Below, piece by piece: positions 21,661 to 32,170 of a stretch of DNA of 64,000 nt. The position numbers were made by a program, and so were the translations under genes. The notes beneath the pieces are model-generated. The model did not search any database, had not been told where the DNA came from, and was given only the letters and a program-made list of their open reading frames with translations. Location of the stretch: contig OW804097.1 in assembly GCA_942159475.1 (NCBI GenBank), positions 12,151,997 to 12,215,996 on the forward strand. Direction: 5' to 3'. How positions within the stretch are numbered: position 1 is the first letter of the stretch; each line of letters begins with the position of its first letter. Origin of the DNA: Sthenelais limicola (Eukaryota; Annelida; Polychaeta; Phyllodocida; Sigalionidae).

Positions 21661-21791
21661 CTGATCACCACTGTGGACCCCCCATCCTGAGAGCGTACCG
21701 AGGTAGGGGTCGAAACGCACAATGAGGGATGGCCTCGGCTGAGGACGTTGGTGGTGCAGCAGCAAACAACACCAGTGCTGTATTCAACATA
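21565..21791 (+). repeat. Right copy of the perfect 227-bp direct repeat
   Basis: It spans the last 32 codons of the retrotransposon ORF, the stop codon and the 3' untranslated region. It contains GGGGTCGAAACGCAC and the hairpin CCTCGGCTGAGG, strings of the sort found at retroelement 3' ends. The left partner is 17874-18100. Confidence 0.95.
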
Positions 21792-22740
21792 ACAGATTTT
21801 TTCTTTTGATTTTGTTTTTTAATGTTTTTTACTCTGGAAATATCATTACATGGTCGGATGCTGTTCTCAGGTTTCCCTCTTATACTTATATAATCGATAG
21901 GAAGAATGAGCTTTAACCAAGCCGTCGACCAGCTTCTATAGATCGTCACTGAGAAATATTACATTAAATTAATTATAGAAAAGTGCGAATAGTACAATAC
22001 TGTAATGTAAAAAGCCGTTTACCAATTTGAATTAAATCAGAGACAGGGGGAAGACCATGAGATTCCAACCCAGAGTCATGACAGCATGTCAGGTCTTCCC
22101 TTAATAACTAACTGCTTTATAAAAGTATGACTGGCACAAGTCTAATATGGAAGTTAACTAAAGGTTCATTATATCCGTGGTTAACAGAAGGCGTACAGCA
22201 GGGTTCTACCATGTAGGATGTATGCACCTCCTCATGATCAACCCTCATCTGGCGCTCCTCAACCTTATACACCCAAGCACTAGGTAGAGACAATACAGCA
22301 AATATATTTCTATTGATTTATTATGAATCGCTTCAGAACGGTTATAATTCACTGTTAATATTTACAATTTGTCCATCTGTTCAGATGTTATAAGTAAAAT
22401 CTAAAGTTCTGTATCTAGAAATTGAGTATACTTTTGTTGGAAATATTACTTTTGTGAAATAAAGGATACAATCTGACGCTCCTGTTGATCTGGTTTGTAA
22501 GTAGTTGAATTGTCCTCGAACATATGTAAGTTTTAATAGGAGTTTCATATAATATATTCAAAATACAGGCATTTTTATAATTGATTTACAATTTTACAGT
22601 GGAGTTGTAGAATATAAATCTGAGACTGTATCGGTGCACGGACCTATAGGTCAGAGCTCAGCCTCGTATTGACGTTTATAGCCTGGAGGCTAGGGTACCA
22701 GATTAACCGTAGAGTGACTGGTCCCCCGGTCACAAGTCAC
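21792..22740. other. Intergenic DNA downstream of the retrotransposon
   Basis: AT-rich unique DNA. A 94-codon minus-strand frame crossing the retroelement boundary is spurious. Nothing else recognised. Confidence 0.4.
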
Positions 22741-22850
22741 TCTGTTACTCTTACAAGCCTGAGACTGGTGTACTCCCCTCCTCTATACCCTTCGTCTGTT
22801 ACTCTTACAAGCCTGCTACTCTTGTACACTCCTCTATGCCCGTCAGTACA
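22741..22850. repeat. Two-copy tandem repeat (period about 55 bp)
   Basis: TCTGTTACTCTTACAAGCCT occurs twice, followed each time by a similar CTG..TGTACTCCTCTAT-type block. Confidence 0.7.
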
Positions 22851-23285
22851 ATACATGCAGGCACACAGGGTGATTAGAAAATGTCAAATATGATTAATAG
22901 CTCTGCAGAGTCAATGCGGGTATACGCACTATAAACATTCTGCCAGCAATTATCGAAATTTATCGAAATTTGTTTTTTTCTCTCCTGAGTTTCATGAGAT
23001 TATCATGTAATTTTTTTTTACTAAATTTTATTGACAAAGTTTCACAAAGTGATAATTCTCATTCGTGTAATGTAATGTGAAAATGAACTTAATAAAATGT
23101 ATTTAAAAAAATGTAAACATGGGACATTAGGGGAGCAAATATAAACACCATTGTGGGAATGTATACGCATTGACAATTGTGGCAATATAGATTTCAAATT
23201 CTTCCAACGTTCAGGGTTTTATCCATTCTAGGAGAAAAAAAAATGTGGCAATATATATACGCATAGACGGAAAAGCAATATTGTA
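22851..23285. other. Intergenic DNA, nothing recognised
   Basis: AT-rich unique sequence before a degenerate family A copy. Confidence 0.4.
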
Positions 23286-23433
23286 TATGTCGTCAGAAAA
23301 TATACAACTCGACTCAAATAACCCCTATACGGTACTGAAATAAACCAGTATTTAACATTTTCCAACTTAATTTAGCAGAATTTACTAAATATGTAGAGCT
23401 GAATATATGTACATTTCTTATGTCCTGACCAAC
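23286..23433 (-). repeat. Family A MITE, degenerate and shortened
   Basis: GTCGTCAGAAAATATACAAC at the left; TTTAGCAGAATTTACTAAAT and a diverged terminal ATGTACATTTCTTATGTCC at the right. The middle is reduced. Confidence 0.65.
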
Positions 23434-23588
23434 ATAATTGATATATGTACTTTGTGTAGTTTTAACTAACAAAGTAGAGACACGTGACTATATTGCCATG
23501 GTTTTGCGCCAATCATACTAACCCACCCCCTGGAGGCGGTATCAGGAACTAACATGATCAGTGCCCCCTGTGGGGAGGGCAGATAACC

Positions 23589-23665
23589 CCCCCCCCCCCC
23601 CACCACCACCACCACCACACTCCTCCATGCGCGAGACCACCACCTCCGCCACCACCTCCACACCA
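23589..23665. repeat. Poly-C tract and CCA/CCX trinucleotide repeats
   Basis: About 14 Cs followed by (CCA)n and interrupted CCACC runs. Low complexity; the 67-codon minus-strand Trp/Arg/Val/Gly-rich frame here is a by-product. Confidence 0.8.
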
Positions 23666-23834
23666 CCACTGGAGGGGTAACGTATGTAAGTAGTATAGCG
23701 GTATTAGCCCATGTGCGGGTGGTGTAGGGTGTGAGTAGTATAGGTAATGTAGGCCATGAGTCGGTGCGAGCAGAACCTGTGAGTAGTACAGGGGAAGCAG
23801 CGAGTTACTCGGGGAACCATAATCACCGACACTG

Positions 23835-23847
23835 AAGGTATAACTGA
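23835..23847 (+). repeat. Target-site duplication of family D copy, left
   Basis: AAGGTATAACTGA, identical to 24025-24037 on the other side of the element. Confidence 0.85.
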
Positions 23848-24024
23848 GTGAGTGAGATTGGTTGCTTTACGCCCTTATCAACACATTTAATATGGTTATA
23901 TCAAGGGCGGGAGAGCTGAGAGGGAGGCAGTTTATGATCTTACCCAGGAAATAGAGATAGAGAAGAAGGGAGATAGAGACAGAGAAAGAGACAGAAAGGC
24001 ACTTTATGGTCATACCCAGGACCA
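23848..24024 (+). mobile_element. Family D SINE-like element with 13-bp target duplications
   Basis: About 177 bp, starting GTGAGTGAGATTGGTTGC and ending CATACCCAGGACCA, flanked by perfect 13-bp direct repeats. That duplication length is typical of target-primed reverse transcription, hence SINE-like. I see no poly-A tail and no clear A/B box promoter. The TTTACGCCC..AAGGGCGGG core recalls molluscan SINE-like repeats from memory. Confidence 0.85.
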
Positions 24025-24037
24025 AAGGTATAACTGA
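24025..24037 (+). repeat. Target-site duplication of family D copy, right
   Basis: AAGGTATAACTGA, identical to 23835-23847. Confidence 0.85.
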
Positions 24038-24569
24038 TTTTTGTTTCCAAGGTTATAGAAGTTATACATATAAATAGGTTCTGCCTTCTCCTTTACAAAC
24101 AGCTCTTCGAGGCCCACCTTAACTAGAACATGGTGTTTGAACAATGATATAATGGTATTATATACCTTTCCATGATCATGCGATCATTAGGGTTTCACAA
24201 AATTGCAAGATTCATAATATTCTAATATACAAGTTAATCAATATAGGATGCTGGTGGACTGTGTGGTTTGTAGTCACTTGGCGAACGAACAGTGCACCAG
24301 CCGGCCCAGAATGGAGGTTATTAATCTATTTAGTCTCCCCCTAAGGTTGTTAGAGCCCCTGGACTAGTGAAACTACTGGTAGCGACTGTTGTAGTGGTAA
24401 TTGTTGCAATGGGGGAGGGGGCATTATTGTGACTATAATAGTAAGTTGCAATTGTTCGTACGAAATGATTTTATATTGGGCCTTATAAACCACCATACAA
24501 TACAGGTTTAATTTTCGTTTCAATTTATCTATCTATTTATCTTTACTGGTTTACATGGTGCATGCTATA
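24038..24569. other. Intergenic DNA, nothing recognised
   Basis: Unique sequence of moderate AT content; no gene or repeat seen. Confidence 0.4.
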
Positions 24570-24972
24570 ATAGTCTGTCCGAAAAGTAGTTGACACGTGA
24601 TTCCTTAACTCCGTTAAGGGGAGGGAAAAGTGGGAGAATTTTGACTTCAAACTAATTGTCCCAGAATCACCGTTTGCGACCGACCATTGCCGTTTGCGAC
24701 CAACCATGGCCGTTTGCGACCAACCATGGCCAAATGTCCAGCTGTACTGTATTGTGCTGTCTCTGGTCCATGTGCTGCAGCTGTTGTTTTGGTTAAAAGG
24801 ACGGAAGAGCTGGTTATACAGGCCCTATTTCCCCATGGTTGATTGCAATAAGCAACTCGCTGGGCAAAGAGTGGACAGGTCCTTATCATAAATAGAAATC
24901 AGAAATCTCCCACTTTTCCCTCCCCTTAAAGGGACTAAGGAATCACGTGTCAACTACTTTTTAGACAGACTA
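24570..24972. mobile_element. Family H element: long terminal inverted repeats around a unique core
   Basis: The left arm, starting ATAGTCTGTCCGAAAAGTAG and extending through GTTGACACGTGATTCCTTA to a GGGAGAATTT end, is matched by its complement in 24890-24972. The arms are about 75-80 bp with few mismatches. The core holds three tandem 20-bp units (24670-24729). No transposase is present; it looks like a non-autonomous DNA element, possibly Tc1/mariner-like by its TA-rich ends. Single copy here. Confidence 0.75.
24670..24729 (+). repeat. Three tandem 20-bp units inside family H
   Basis: CCGTTTGCGACCAACCATGG repeated three times; the first copy differs at two positions (CGACCATT). Confidence 0.85.
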
Positions 24973-25383
24973 TAGCTACCAAGATTACCACTAATTCACT
25001 CCAGGATCCCGTGTGTGTATCACAGCGTAAAATGGTCATTAAGTTATACAATACAGTGTCGTCATTCTATTGAAATAGCAATTGTAATATTTGAACTGTG
25101 TAAACAATCTAAAATCAATTCATTTTAACAACTTTGTAAAAGAATAGTGAATAGAATAAACTATATTGAAAAAAGCCAATTCAAGTTTAGAAAAAAAATA
25201 GTCTACGCAAGAAACTATTTTTTGTTGTTGTAGCTTTTTTATTTAAATTTATTTCAAGTTCATCTAGATCGCTACCAAGGCTTTTGGTTTGTAACCTGTT
25301 TATATTGCCTTGACAACGTTTCCTGAATAAATATTATCAATAACTCACCTTTTAGCACACACACACCGAGTATATACACATCA
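24973..25383. other. Intergenic DNA, nothing recognised
   Basis: AT-rich unique sequence. Confidence 0.4.
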
Positions 25384-25665
25384 GGCATTTATTATACACG
25401 CATTGCTCTGTAAATAACGTATCTAGAGTGATTTACGCATAGTGCGTATTTCACTATATCAGGTTGTCATGGCAACCAATCTGTTTTTTACTTAGATTAC
25501 CGTTGAAATATATGACTCAATTCTTTTTCTATTTCCATGATTGAAATCATATAATAAAACTAACTCGTTGGTTTCAGTGACTTATAGTATTGCATTCGTT
25601 GCTAAGCAACTCAATATTCACGCTCCTTCAACCAACTCGCTGGTTAACCTGTATTTATATAAAGA
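25384..25665 (+). repeat. Family U element, copy 1
   Basis: It starts near TTATTATACACGCATTGCTC, contains GTTGTCATGGCAACCAATCT and GTTGCTAAGCAACTC, and ends AACTCGCTGGTTAACCTGTA. An inverted copy lies at 27960-28268. Several inner strings are themselves palindromic (TTGTCATGGCAA). Non-coding. Confidence 0.7.
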
Positions 25666-25710
25666 GGATTGGTAAAGACGAACTGTGCATTCCCTTACGA
25701 CTTGGTCCAT
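25666..25710 (+). repeat. Solo family A right arm, diverged
   Basis: AGGATTGGTAAAGACGAACT then GTGCATTCCCTTACGACTTGG resembles the family A right end; the rest of the element is missing. Confidence 0.4.
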
Positions 25711-25975
25711 ATGTTCCGTAAACAAGTTATTTACTCCAAGAAGGCGTGGACGTTTGAGGAGATCACATCAAATCTTGTGAATAAACACTTAGCAAATATC
25801 AGTTTTGCCACTTTTGACTCAGTTTTCTGCAACACATCCCATACGTTAAACCAGACAGCAGAGGACCTATATTTCTTAAGGTTAACTGTCTCTATTTATT
25901 TCCCCATCCATACATCATGTTATAACGACTCCATGTTCGTTATAACCAGTAGACTTCATCTCGCATACCGCACAT

Positions 25976-26210
25976 GGGTCAGATTGTCAGAAAATGTACA
26001 ATCGGCAGCTGTACACATTTAGTAAATTCTGCTAAATTAAGCTGCAATTTGGTCAATACTAGGTAAATTCGAGTATATTCAGCATTGCATTGATTCTAGC
26101 AATCTGTTTGGTTAGGTTGAACTGTATTTTGAACTTAATTTCCGTCTGAAATTTGGGTTATTTGAGAAGATTGTTGAAGGTGAATTGTACATTTTCTGAC
26201 GGTCTGACCC
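25976..26210 (+). repeat. Family A MITE, subfamily I
   Basis: GGGTCAGATTGTCAGAAAAT to ATTTTCTGACGGTCTGACCC; flanks ACAT/ACAA are nearly duplicated. Canonical length of 235 bp. Confidence 0.92.
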
Positions 26211-26504
26211 ACAAACAAAGGCTTTTTATTAGTTTTATCTCAAAAGTCAAGAAGCACCTAATCCATCTTCCGTCTCCATACATGGAACCTGTAGTACCAG
26301 GAGCGGTCAACACCGAGTGGACGCTCACTGACCACAGCTCCATCTAATGAATAACTGACCCTTGACCCTTGCTTGACCATACAACAGTGTCCATCCTATT
26401 GTGATGCCACCACTCTAGCCACGACCACATTGTTCCGGCCACCTCCCTGGGTCCGCCTTCCAACACATTACTCCCACAGGGGTTGCTTAAAAGCCAAGCT
26501 ATGT

Positions 26505-26739
26505 GGGTGAAGTCGCCAGAAAATGTACAATTCATCTTCATCAATTCTCTCAAATAACGCACATTTCAGACGGAACTAAAGTTCAAAATACAGTTTAACC
26601 CAACCAAACAGATTGCTAGAATCAATCCAATGCTGAATATACTCGAATTTACCTAGTATTGACCAAATTGCAGCCTAATTTAGCAGAATTTACTAAATGT
26701 ATACAGCTGCCAATTGTACATTTTCTGACAATCTGACCC
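26505..26739 (-). repeat. Family A MITE, subfamily I
   Basis: Reverse orientation: GGGTGAAGTCGCCAGAAAAT then TACAATTCATC, ending in CAATTGTACATTTTCTGACA then GACCC. Confidence 0.92.
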
Positions 26740-27134
26740 CTTTGCAACTCCCTCAACTCCCTCAGCTCCCTCAGCTCTCTGCTTTTTGAAAACCCGCAAC
26801 AAACCAAGATGGCTTTTCACAAATACTTGACAAAAAAGCTGAATGCTCTATCGCGCCCCCTGTTGGGACGCACAAGAGACGTGGCCGCTAATGCAGGGTT
26901 CCCCAGAACCCCCACTGGACGGCTTTATTAAAGTCACAATGCAGTCAAAATCATAAATAATAATTTTCCTGGGGAGAGTGCACAAGGGCATGATGACATC
27001 GCCAACACCTTTTTGACTGACCACAGAATGGTTTGTGTCCTGCTGGATGAATGGATGGATGGTCACTGGTGGTCAGTTGTATACCAGATAGATGTCCTTC
27101 AACTGACCAGCATAGATGTATAGTGGTGTCAGGG
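26740..27134. other. Intergenic DNA, nothing recognised
   Basis: Unique sequence with a short CTCCCTCAG pentad-like repeat near 26752-26780. No gene. Confidence 0.4.
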
Positions 27135-27370
27135 GGGTAGATCGTCAGAAAAATGTACAATTCCCAGCTCTACACATTTACTAAATCCTGCTAAATAGGG
27201 TTCAAAAAGTGATAAAAACTAGACATAATCTATGCATATTTAGTATTGCGTTTAATTAAACGATCCCTTCTGTTATATCAAACTGTATTTTGAGTCTTAA
27301 TTTTACCTTGAATTTAGATATTTGGCAGGATTGGTTTAGACAAATCATACATTTTCAGGCGACCTGACCC
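27135..27370 (+). repeat. Family A MITE, subfamily II
   Basis: GGGTAGATCGTCAGAAAAAT to ATTTTCAGGCGACCTGACCC; the middle is subfamily II but diverged. Confidence 0.85.
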
Positions 27371-27673
27371 ATAGCCTTTATCCGAGTCAGTATCCATCTC
27401 CCGGAAGCTGGTGGTGCCAGCGCATGCGCATTAAAGCCAGATGGCTGCGGACATGGTTCATCCGTTTACCCCATTCACAGGAGTAACTAAATATGGGCGG
27501 GGGCTTGTAGGGGCCTGGGTCTGTGGTGGCGAGCAGGCCAGGCCTTTCTCTACCGGGGCTCAGGGAACTGAGGGCCTTTGTGGGCCTTCATTAGGGCAGA
27601 AGACCTTTGGGGAGCTGGTAACCATTTGTGGCATAATGACGGCAGGCTGGGCGCATTCTGGACACATTTATAT
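27371..27673. other. Intergenic, GC-richer
   Basis: A 96-codon frame (27441-27731) is glycine-rich, lacks a known domain and runs into the next MITE; treated as chance. Confidence 0.4.
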
Positions 27674-27902
27674 GGGTCAGATCTTCAGAAAATGTACGAT
27701 TCGCCAATTCCCTCAATTAACCCACATTTAAGACAGAAATGAGCTTTAAAATGAAGTTTAACATTACAGAACTGATACTTTAAATCAATGTGACACCAAA
27801 TATAGTCAGATATACCCGGTATGCATCATTTGTCAGCCTAATTTAGCAGAATTTCCCGAATGTGTAGAGCTGCCAATTGTACATTTTCTGATGATCTGAG
27901 CC
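27674..27902 (-). repeat. Family A MITE, subfamily II
   Basis: GGGTCAGATCTTCAGAAAAT, then a right-arm-type interior (GATTCGCCAATTCCCTCAAT), ending GTACATTTTCTGATGATCTG. In subfamily II both outer ends tend to be the GGGTCAG type. Confidence 0.9.
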
Positions 27903-27959
27903 TTATCCATGTGGCGGGAGAGGCTAGGGTAGACCAGGAGTGAATAAACAAGTTATACT

Positions 27960-28268
27960 AAATGAAATAAATACAGGTTAACTAACGAGTTGGTTGAAGG
28001 AGTGTGAATATTGCACGAGTTGTGTAGCAACAAGTGCAATATTCTAAGCGACTGAAACCAACGAGTTAGTTAACAGATTTATTATACATGCTTTCAATCA
28101 TGAAAATAGAAAAAAATCGAGTCATAAATTTGAATTTTACCGGTAATCTTAGTAAAATAAACAGATTGGTTGTCATGACAACCCCACGCAAATCACTAGT
28201 GAAATACGCACTATGCGTACCTCACTCTAGATACGTTGTTTTTAGAGCAATGCGTGTATAATAAATAA
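27960..28268 (-). repeat. Family U element, copy 2 (inverted relative to copy 1)
   Basis: It begins AATACAGGTTAACTAACGAG and carries GGTTGTCATGACAACC and GCAATGCGTGTATAATAA at the far end, the complement of 25384-25665. The two copies bracket about 2.3 kb containing four family A elements. Confidence 0.7.
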
Positions 28269-28706
28269 AGTTACACTTGAATATTGACGAGGACAGAACA
28301 TAACGGTAAATATAGTGGATATCTTCCTATGGGAGTAAACCGATGAAATCAGATATAATCATTTTAATTTCAAGCAAAACCACCTTTAATAGACACCATT
28401 TTCATGGAATATCAAAAAGTTGTCAGGTAGTGAGGGGTGTTTATACCATTAAAGTTCAGTCAGACATTATGCTAATTATATATACATTTGTATATGATAT
28501 TTATACAATTGCAAAACGTACAACAAGTAGGCCTTCCATCATGTATCAGAAAGTCAAACAAATCCATCACATTGCAATAATAAGTTAAAGTCATAATGAC
28601 TAATCGTTACACAAAGGGTACAAACACACGTACACATTTACCACACGTAATTACATAACAAGGGTTTTATATTGGATTAGCCACCTTCACCTATACCCCA
28701 TATAAT
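28269..28706. other. Intergenic DNA, nothing recognised
   Basis: Unique AT-rich sequence; an 81-codon frame here lacks a recognisable domain. Confidence 0.4.
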
Positions 28707-28942
28707 GGGTCAGATTTCTCAGAAAATGTACAATTGGCAGCTCTACACATCTAGTAAATTCTGCTGAATTAAGCTGAAATGTGGTCAATACTAGATAAAT
28801 TCGAGTAGATTCAGCATTGCATTGATTCTAGCAATCTGTTTGGTTAGGTTGAACTGTATTTTGAACTTTATATTCGTCTGAAATTTGGGTTATTTGGGAG
28901 AATTGGTGAAGGCGAATTGTACATTTTCTGGCGACTTCACCC
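28707..28942 (+). repeat. Family A MITE, subfamily I
   Basis: GGGTCAGATTTCTCAGAAAA to CTGGCGACTTCACCC; a full-length copy. Confidence 0.92.
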
Positions 28943-29167
28943 ATAAAAGGGATAAGCCTATATAATCCCATTCATACACCTTAAATCCACACTTGAAAAG
29001 TTGACACATAAACACACGCGCACACCAAACCATCTGGCTTCTGCCTTGGGCACCACTAAGAAGCTTTTTGTTTCCATTAGCACAAAACAAAAACTTGTTG
29101 TAATTCTTGCTCAGTGGGACTCAGGGTGTAAATAATGCCATCATCAAGATATATTAGCACTAATGCT

Positions 29168-29390
29168 GGGTGAAGTCGCTAGAAAATGTACAATTCACCT
29201 TCACCAATCCCCTCAAAAATCCCATATTTCAGACGAAAATTTCAGTTCAACCTAACCAACCAGATTGCTAGAATCAATGCAATGCCAAATATACTCAAAT
29301 TCACCTAGAATTGACCAAATTTCAGCCTAATTAAGCAGAATTTACTAAATATGTACAGATGTAAATTGTACATTTTCTATAATCTGTCCC
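29168..29390 (-). repeat. Family A MITE, subfamily I, bracketed by ~20-bp direct repeats
   Basis: GGGTGAAGTCGCTAGAAAAT to ATTTTCTATAATCTGTCCC. ATATATTAGCACTAATGCT abuts the left end and ATATATTAGCCCTAATGCA the right end, 17 of 19 positions identical. Confidence 0.9.
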
Positions 29391-29557
29391 ATATATTAGC
29401 CCTAATGCAGGGAGCACGTGCAGCCTGAGTGTAGCATATGGTGCCGGCAGGGTTCCAATATGCATTCATGAGCACCGTCCCACAGCGCCACCAGACGACC
29501 GTTAACTAACTCCCTGTGTGTATTGTTTCACGTCCTGCGTCAGGGGGTCTCTCTACA

Positions 29558-29792
29558 GGGTCAAATTGGCAGAAAATGTACAATTCGCCTTCACCAATCC
29601 TCTCAAATAACCCACATTTCAGACAAAAATCAGCTTCAAAATGCAGTTTAACGTAACAGAACTGATACTTTAAATCAATTCAATAACAAATATACTCAGA
29701 TATACCCGGTATTCATCATTTTCCAGCCTAATTTAGCAAAATTTCCTAAATGTGTAGAGCTGCCAATTGTACATTTTCTGATAATCTGACCC
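29558..29792 (-). repeat. Family A MITE, subfamily II
   Basis: GGGTCAAATTGGCAGAAAAT to TTTTCTGATAATCTGACCC; the middle is subfamily II. Confidence 0.92.
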
Positions 29793-29811
29793 ATATACTG
29801 GTTGAGAGGTA

Positions 29812-29937
29812 GGGTTGATGGGTGGATGGATGGATGGGTAGAGGGATGGGCCGAGTCTCTCTATCGAGGTAGAGGTAGGGGTTGATGGGTGGATGAATGG
29901 ATGGGTGGGTAGAGGGATGGGGCGAGTCCCTCCGGTC
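29812..29937. repeat. Two-copy tandem repeat with GGAT/GGGT runs
   Basis: A ~60-bp unit (GTTGATGGGTGGATG.., GTAGAGGGATGGG..CGAGTC) occurs twice, each with internal GGAT repeats. Confidence 0.8.
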
Positions 29938-29996
29938 CTCTCCAACTAGCAAAGGTCTTTATAGGTCACTGGGACAAGATGTTGATGAAATATGTT

Positions 29997-30315
29997 TCAA
30001 TTAAATCTTAAGTCTAATAATCTAATAAGTATTTCTAGAGTTTAAGTTTGATATTTTCGTTTTTGAAAAAAAAAAGTTTCCAATATTTCTGGGGGTCAAT
30101 AAACAGTAAAGTAACTAAATGTAGTCCATATGAGGACCTTTAAAACGAAAGGATATATTACATACATTGTCCTGAAATTTGATACATCGATTGATATAGC
30201 TATGAGTGATAAACCCTTTAAAAATTAGAACATTCCAAAAATGTGATTATGTGAAAAAAACACTTTGAAAATATCAATTTTGCGACTTATGACTCATTTT
30301 CCTGAAACACATCAC
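29997..30315 (-). repeat. Family B element, 5'-truncated
   Basis: Near-identical over ~310 bp to the right three-quarters of 5663-6066, including CTAATAATCTAATAA and the poly-A run before GTTTCCAATATTTCTGGG. It ends TTATGACTCATTTTCCTGAA then ACACATCACA. Confidence 0.85.
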
Positions 30316-30453
30316 ATATATGTCTCTGCGATAAGAAGTTGATGAAAAATATCACAATTGAATCTTTCTGACTTTTTTCCAACTTAACGCTAAGGACAAA
30401 TGTCACATCTATGAATTTGAAATAGGCTTCATTTTTAGAATGAGTTTTTTTGC

Positions 30454-30690
30454 ATGAGCGAAATCACCATAAAATGTACAATTCGCCTTCACCAATCTTC
30501 TCTTTTAATCCAATTTTGAGACAAAAAGGGGGTTTAAAATACAGCTAAACTTAGCTGAACAGATTGTTTGAATCAAGGCAATACCAAATATACTCAGATA
30601 TACCAACCAGTGACAATTTGTCAGTCTAATTTGGCAGAATTTACTAAATATGTAGAGCTGCTAATTGTACATTTTCTGAAAATCTGACCC
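30454..30690 (-). repeat. Family A MITE, subfamily III
   Basis: GAGCGAAATCACCATAAAAT to ATTTTCTGAAAATCTGACCC. The middle (GTTTGAATCAAGGCAATACC, ACCAGTGACAATTTGTCAG) is shared with 45624-45864 and defines a third variant. Confidence 0.85.
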
Positions 30691-31000
30691 AAATACGAGC
30701 CTCCTATTTAAGATAAAGTGACCGATTCGGTAAAGAATAAATCAATTATTGTCATCCCTAGTCCTTTTTTCAGCTTTTTTTCAAGTGCAATTAATATTCT
30801 CATCCCTCTTGGTGATGCCCTCACATAATTTAGAGCTTGAGGACAACATGTATAACAATGACGTACTAATTAAGACGTTTTCTTCATAGGTCTAACCCAA
30901 AACTTGAAACAAAAGGTAAAAAGTAACTAATTGCAATCACAGCCACATTTCCCTCGATATAATTCCGATCTATACTGACACGTCACGTGACAGCCCCGGA
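30691..31000. other. Intergenic DNA, nothing recognised
   Basis: Unique AT-rich sequence. Confidence 0.4.
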
Positions 31001-31320
31001 CGCCTAATTGACACTGTCCACACTTAATGACGCTGGGTGGGGGTGCGCGCGCCGCTTCCGCCCGGAGTGCCACTTCCTGCTGTGCGAGTGAAAGGTGCGG
31101 AGATTCCCGCCATTTGTTGTCCGGATCTGTTCAGAGGTGGCGCTACAAATTAGCCTCGGGATCGACTCCCCAGTGTCGCGTGTAAATGGAGCGGGTCTGT
31201 TTATTCACTGTCCTCATGGCCCTTCTTGTGGGCCCGATGGCCCCTTTGTGGGCTCTAAATACCCCATGTCACTAGTGGGACAGGAGGAGCGGGAAATTAG
31301 CCTTGTCTGGTGATGGACAT
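30960..31320. promoter_or_regulatory. Repeat-free GC-rich island, candidate regulatory element
   Basis: GC content jumps relative to both flanks. It contains TCACGTGAC (an E-box/CACGTG core), GCGCGCGCCGC and CCGCCATTTG. No MITE invades it. A 72-codon plus frame has no domain. Either a conserved non-coding element or an unrecognised first exon; inference only. Confidence 0.3.
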
Positions 31321-32170
31321 CGTTGTCTTGGTTACCACACAACATTACTGCTCTTGGTCATTAGGGCATTGGGGTCAAACCTTCTCATGATGTACATTCC
31401 TGGTTTTCCTGTCAGACATTAATTCTCTCGAAATTCTGCTAAGTTGAAAGTATATGTTTTCTTTCATGTTTCATTCATTTTTTATATGTAAACAAAGACT
31501 GTCTTCTTCCTGGAAAGAAGATGATATATTCACTTGTTGATTAAAAGTATATTCATAAATCATTGAGGGATTAAGAATGGATTGTACATCCTTAGACAAT
31601 TTAAGCCATTTGCGTAAGTTGCAGACCTATGTGTGTGGTGGTCATGGGGCTCAATGTGAGTTGTGCTCTCTAAAGCCTTGCGGGTTTGAATATTTAGATA
31701 TTCATTTACAAGTTGTGTTTTATCTGCGAACCCATCGTATCTGTGTTTTTAACCGGCCACAAAAAAATTACAAAAATGTTATATGTATATATGTACTGAG
31801 TAAGACGCAAGAAGTAAGAAGTAACATATCGAACTGAGTTGTTTTGAACTGAAACGATTCGGTGATATATAAGATTATGTAGTGGAAGATCATATATGTA
31901 ATAATTAATGAGCAGATTAAATAATTAAATTAGGTTAAATAATTAAATCTGAAGGGTAAAATTGAAATCTATGTTATATTGTAGTAGAGATAGTAGAGAT
32001 GAACAGCAGGAAATTGTAATTTTGATACGTATGTTATTTTTCCAATTGGCAAATGAGAATTATCAAATATGAAACTTTGACCAATAAAATTTATTAAAAA
32101 AAAAATCCCTGAGTGAATTCAATTTTGTTTAATGATAATACTAGAAAGTTTATTTGGATATTAGGTTTTT
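31321..32170. other. Long AT-rich intergenic stretch
   Basis: Unique; an 86-codon frame (31577-31837) shows no domain. ATTAAATAATTAAAT-like short repeats at about 31916-31950. Confidence 0.4.

Larger units (their letters stand above)
18101..21791 (+). mobile_element. Full-length non-LTR retrotransposon, R2-like (restriction-like endonuclease type)
   Basis: A 3691-bp unit: 5' leader (18101-18216), one long ORF (18217-21660) and a 131-bp 3' region (21661-21791). It is GC-richer than its AT-rich surroundings, fitting recent arrival. The left boundary is set by where the upstream 3'-end copy stops (after ATTCAACATA) and the right boundary by loss of that match at 21792. No poly-A tail and no obvious target-site duplication are visible. 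The complete ORF and perfect match to the neighbouring copy indicate recent activity. Confidence 0.9.

Noticed and set aside
17874..21791. 227-bp direct repeats as true LTRs
   Set aside because: They contain ORF codons, lack TG..CA ends, primer-binding site and polypurine tract, and the protein is an R2-type RT/endonuclease without gag, protease, RNase H or integrase.
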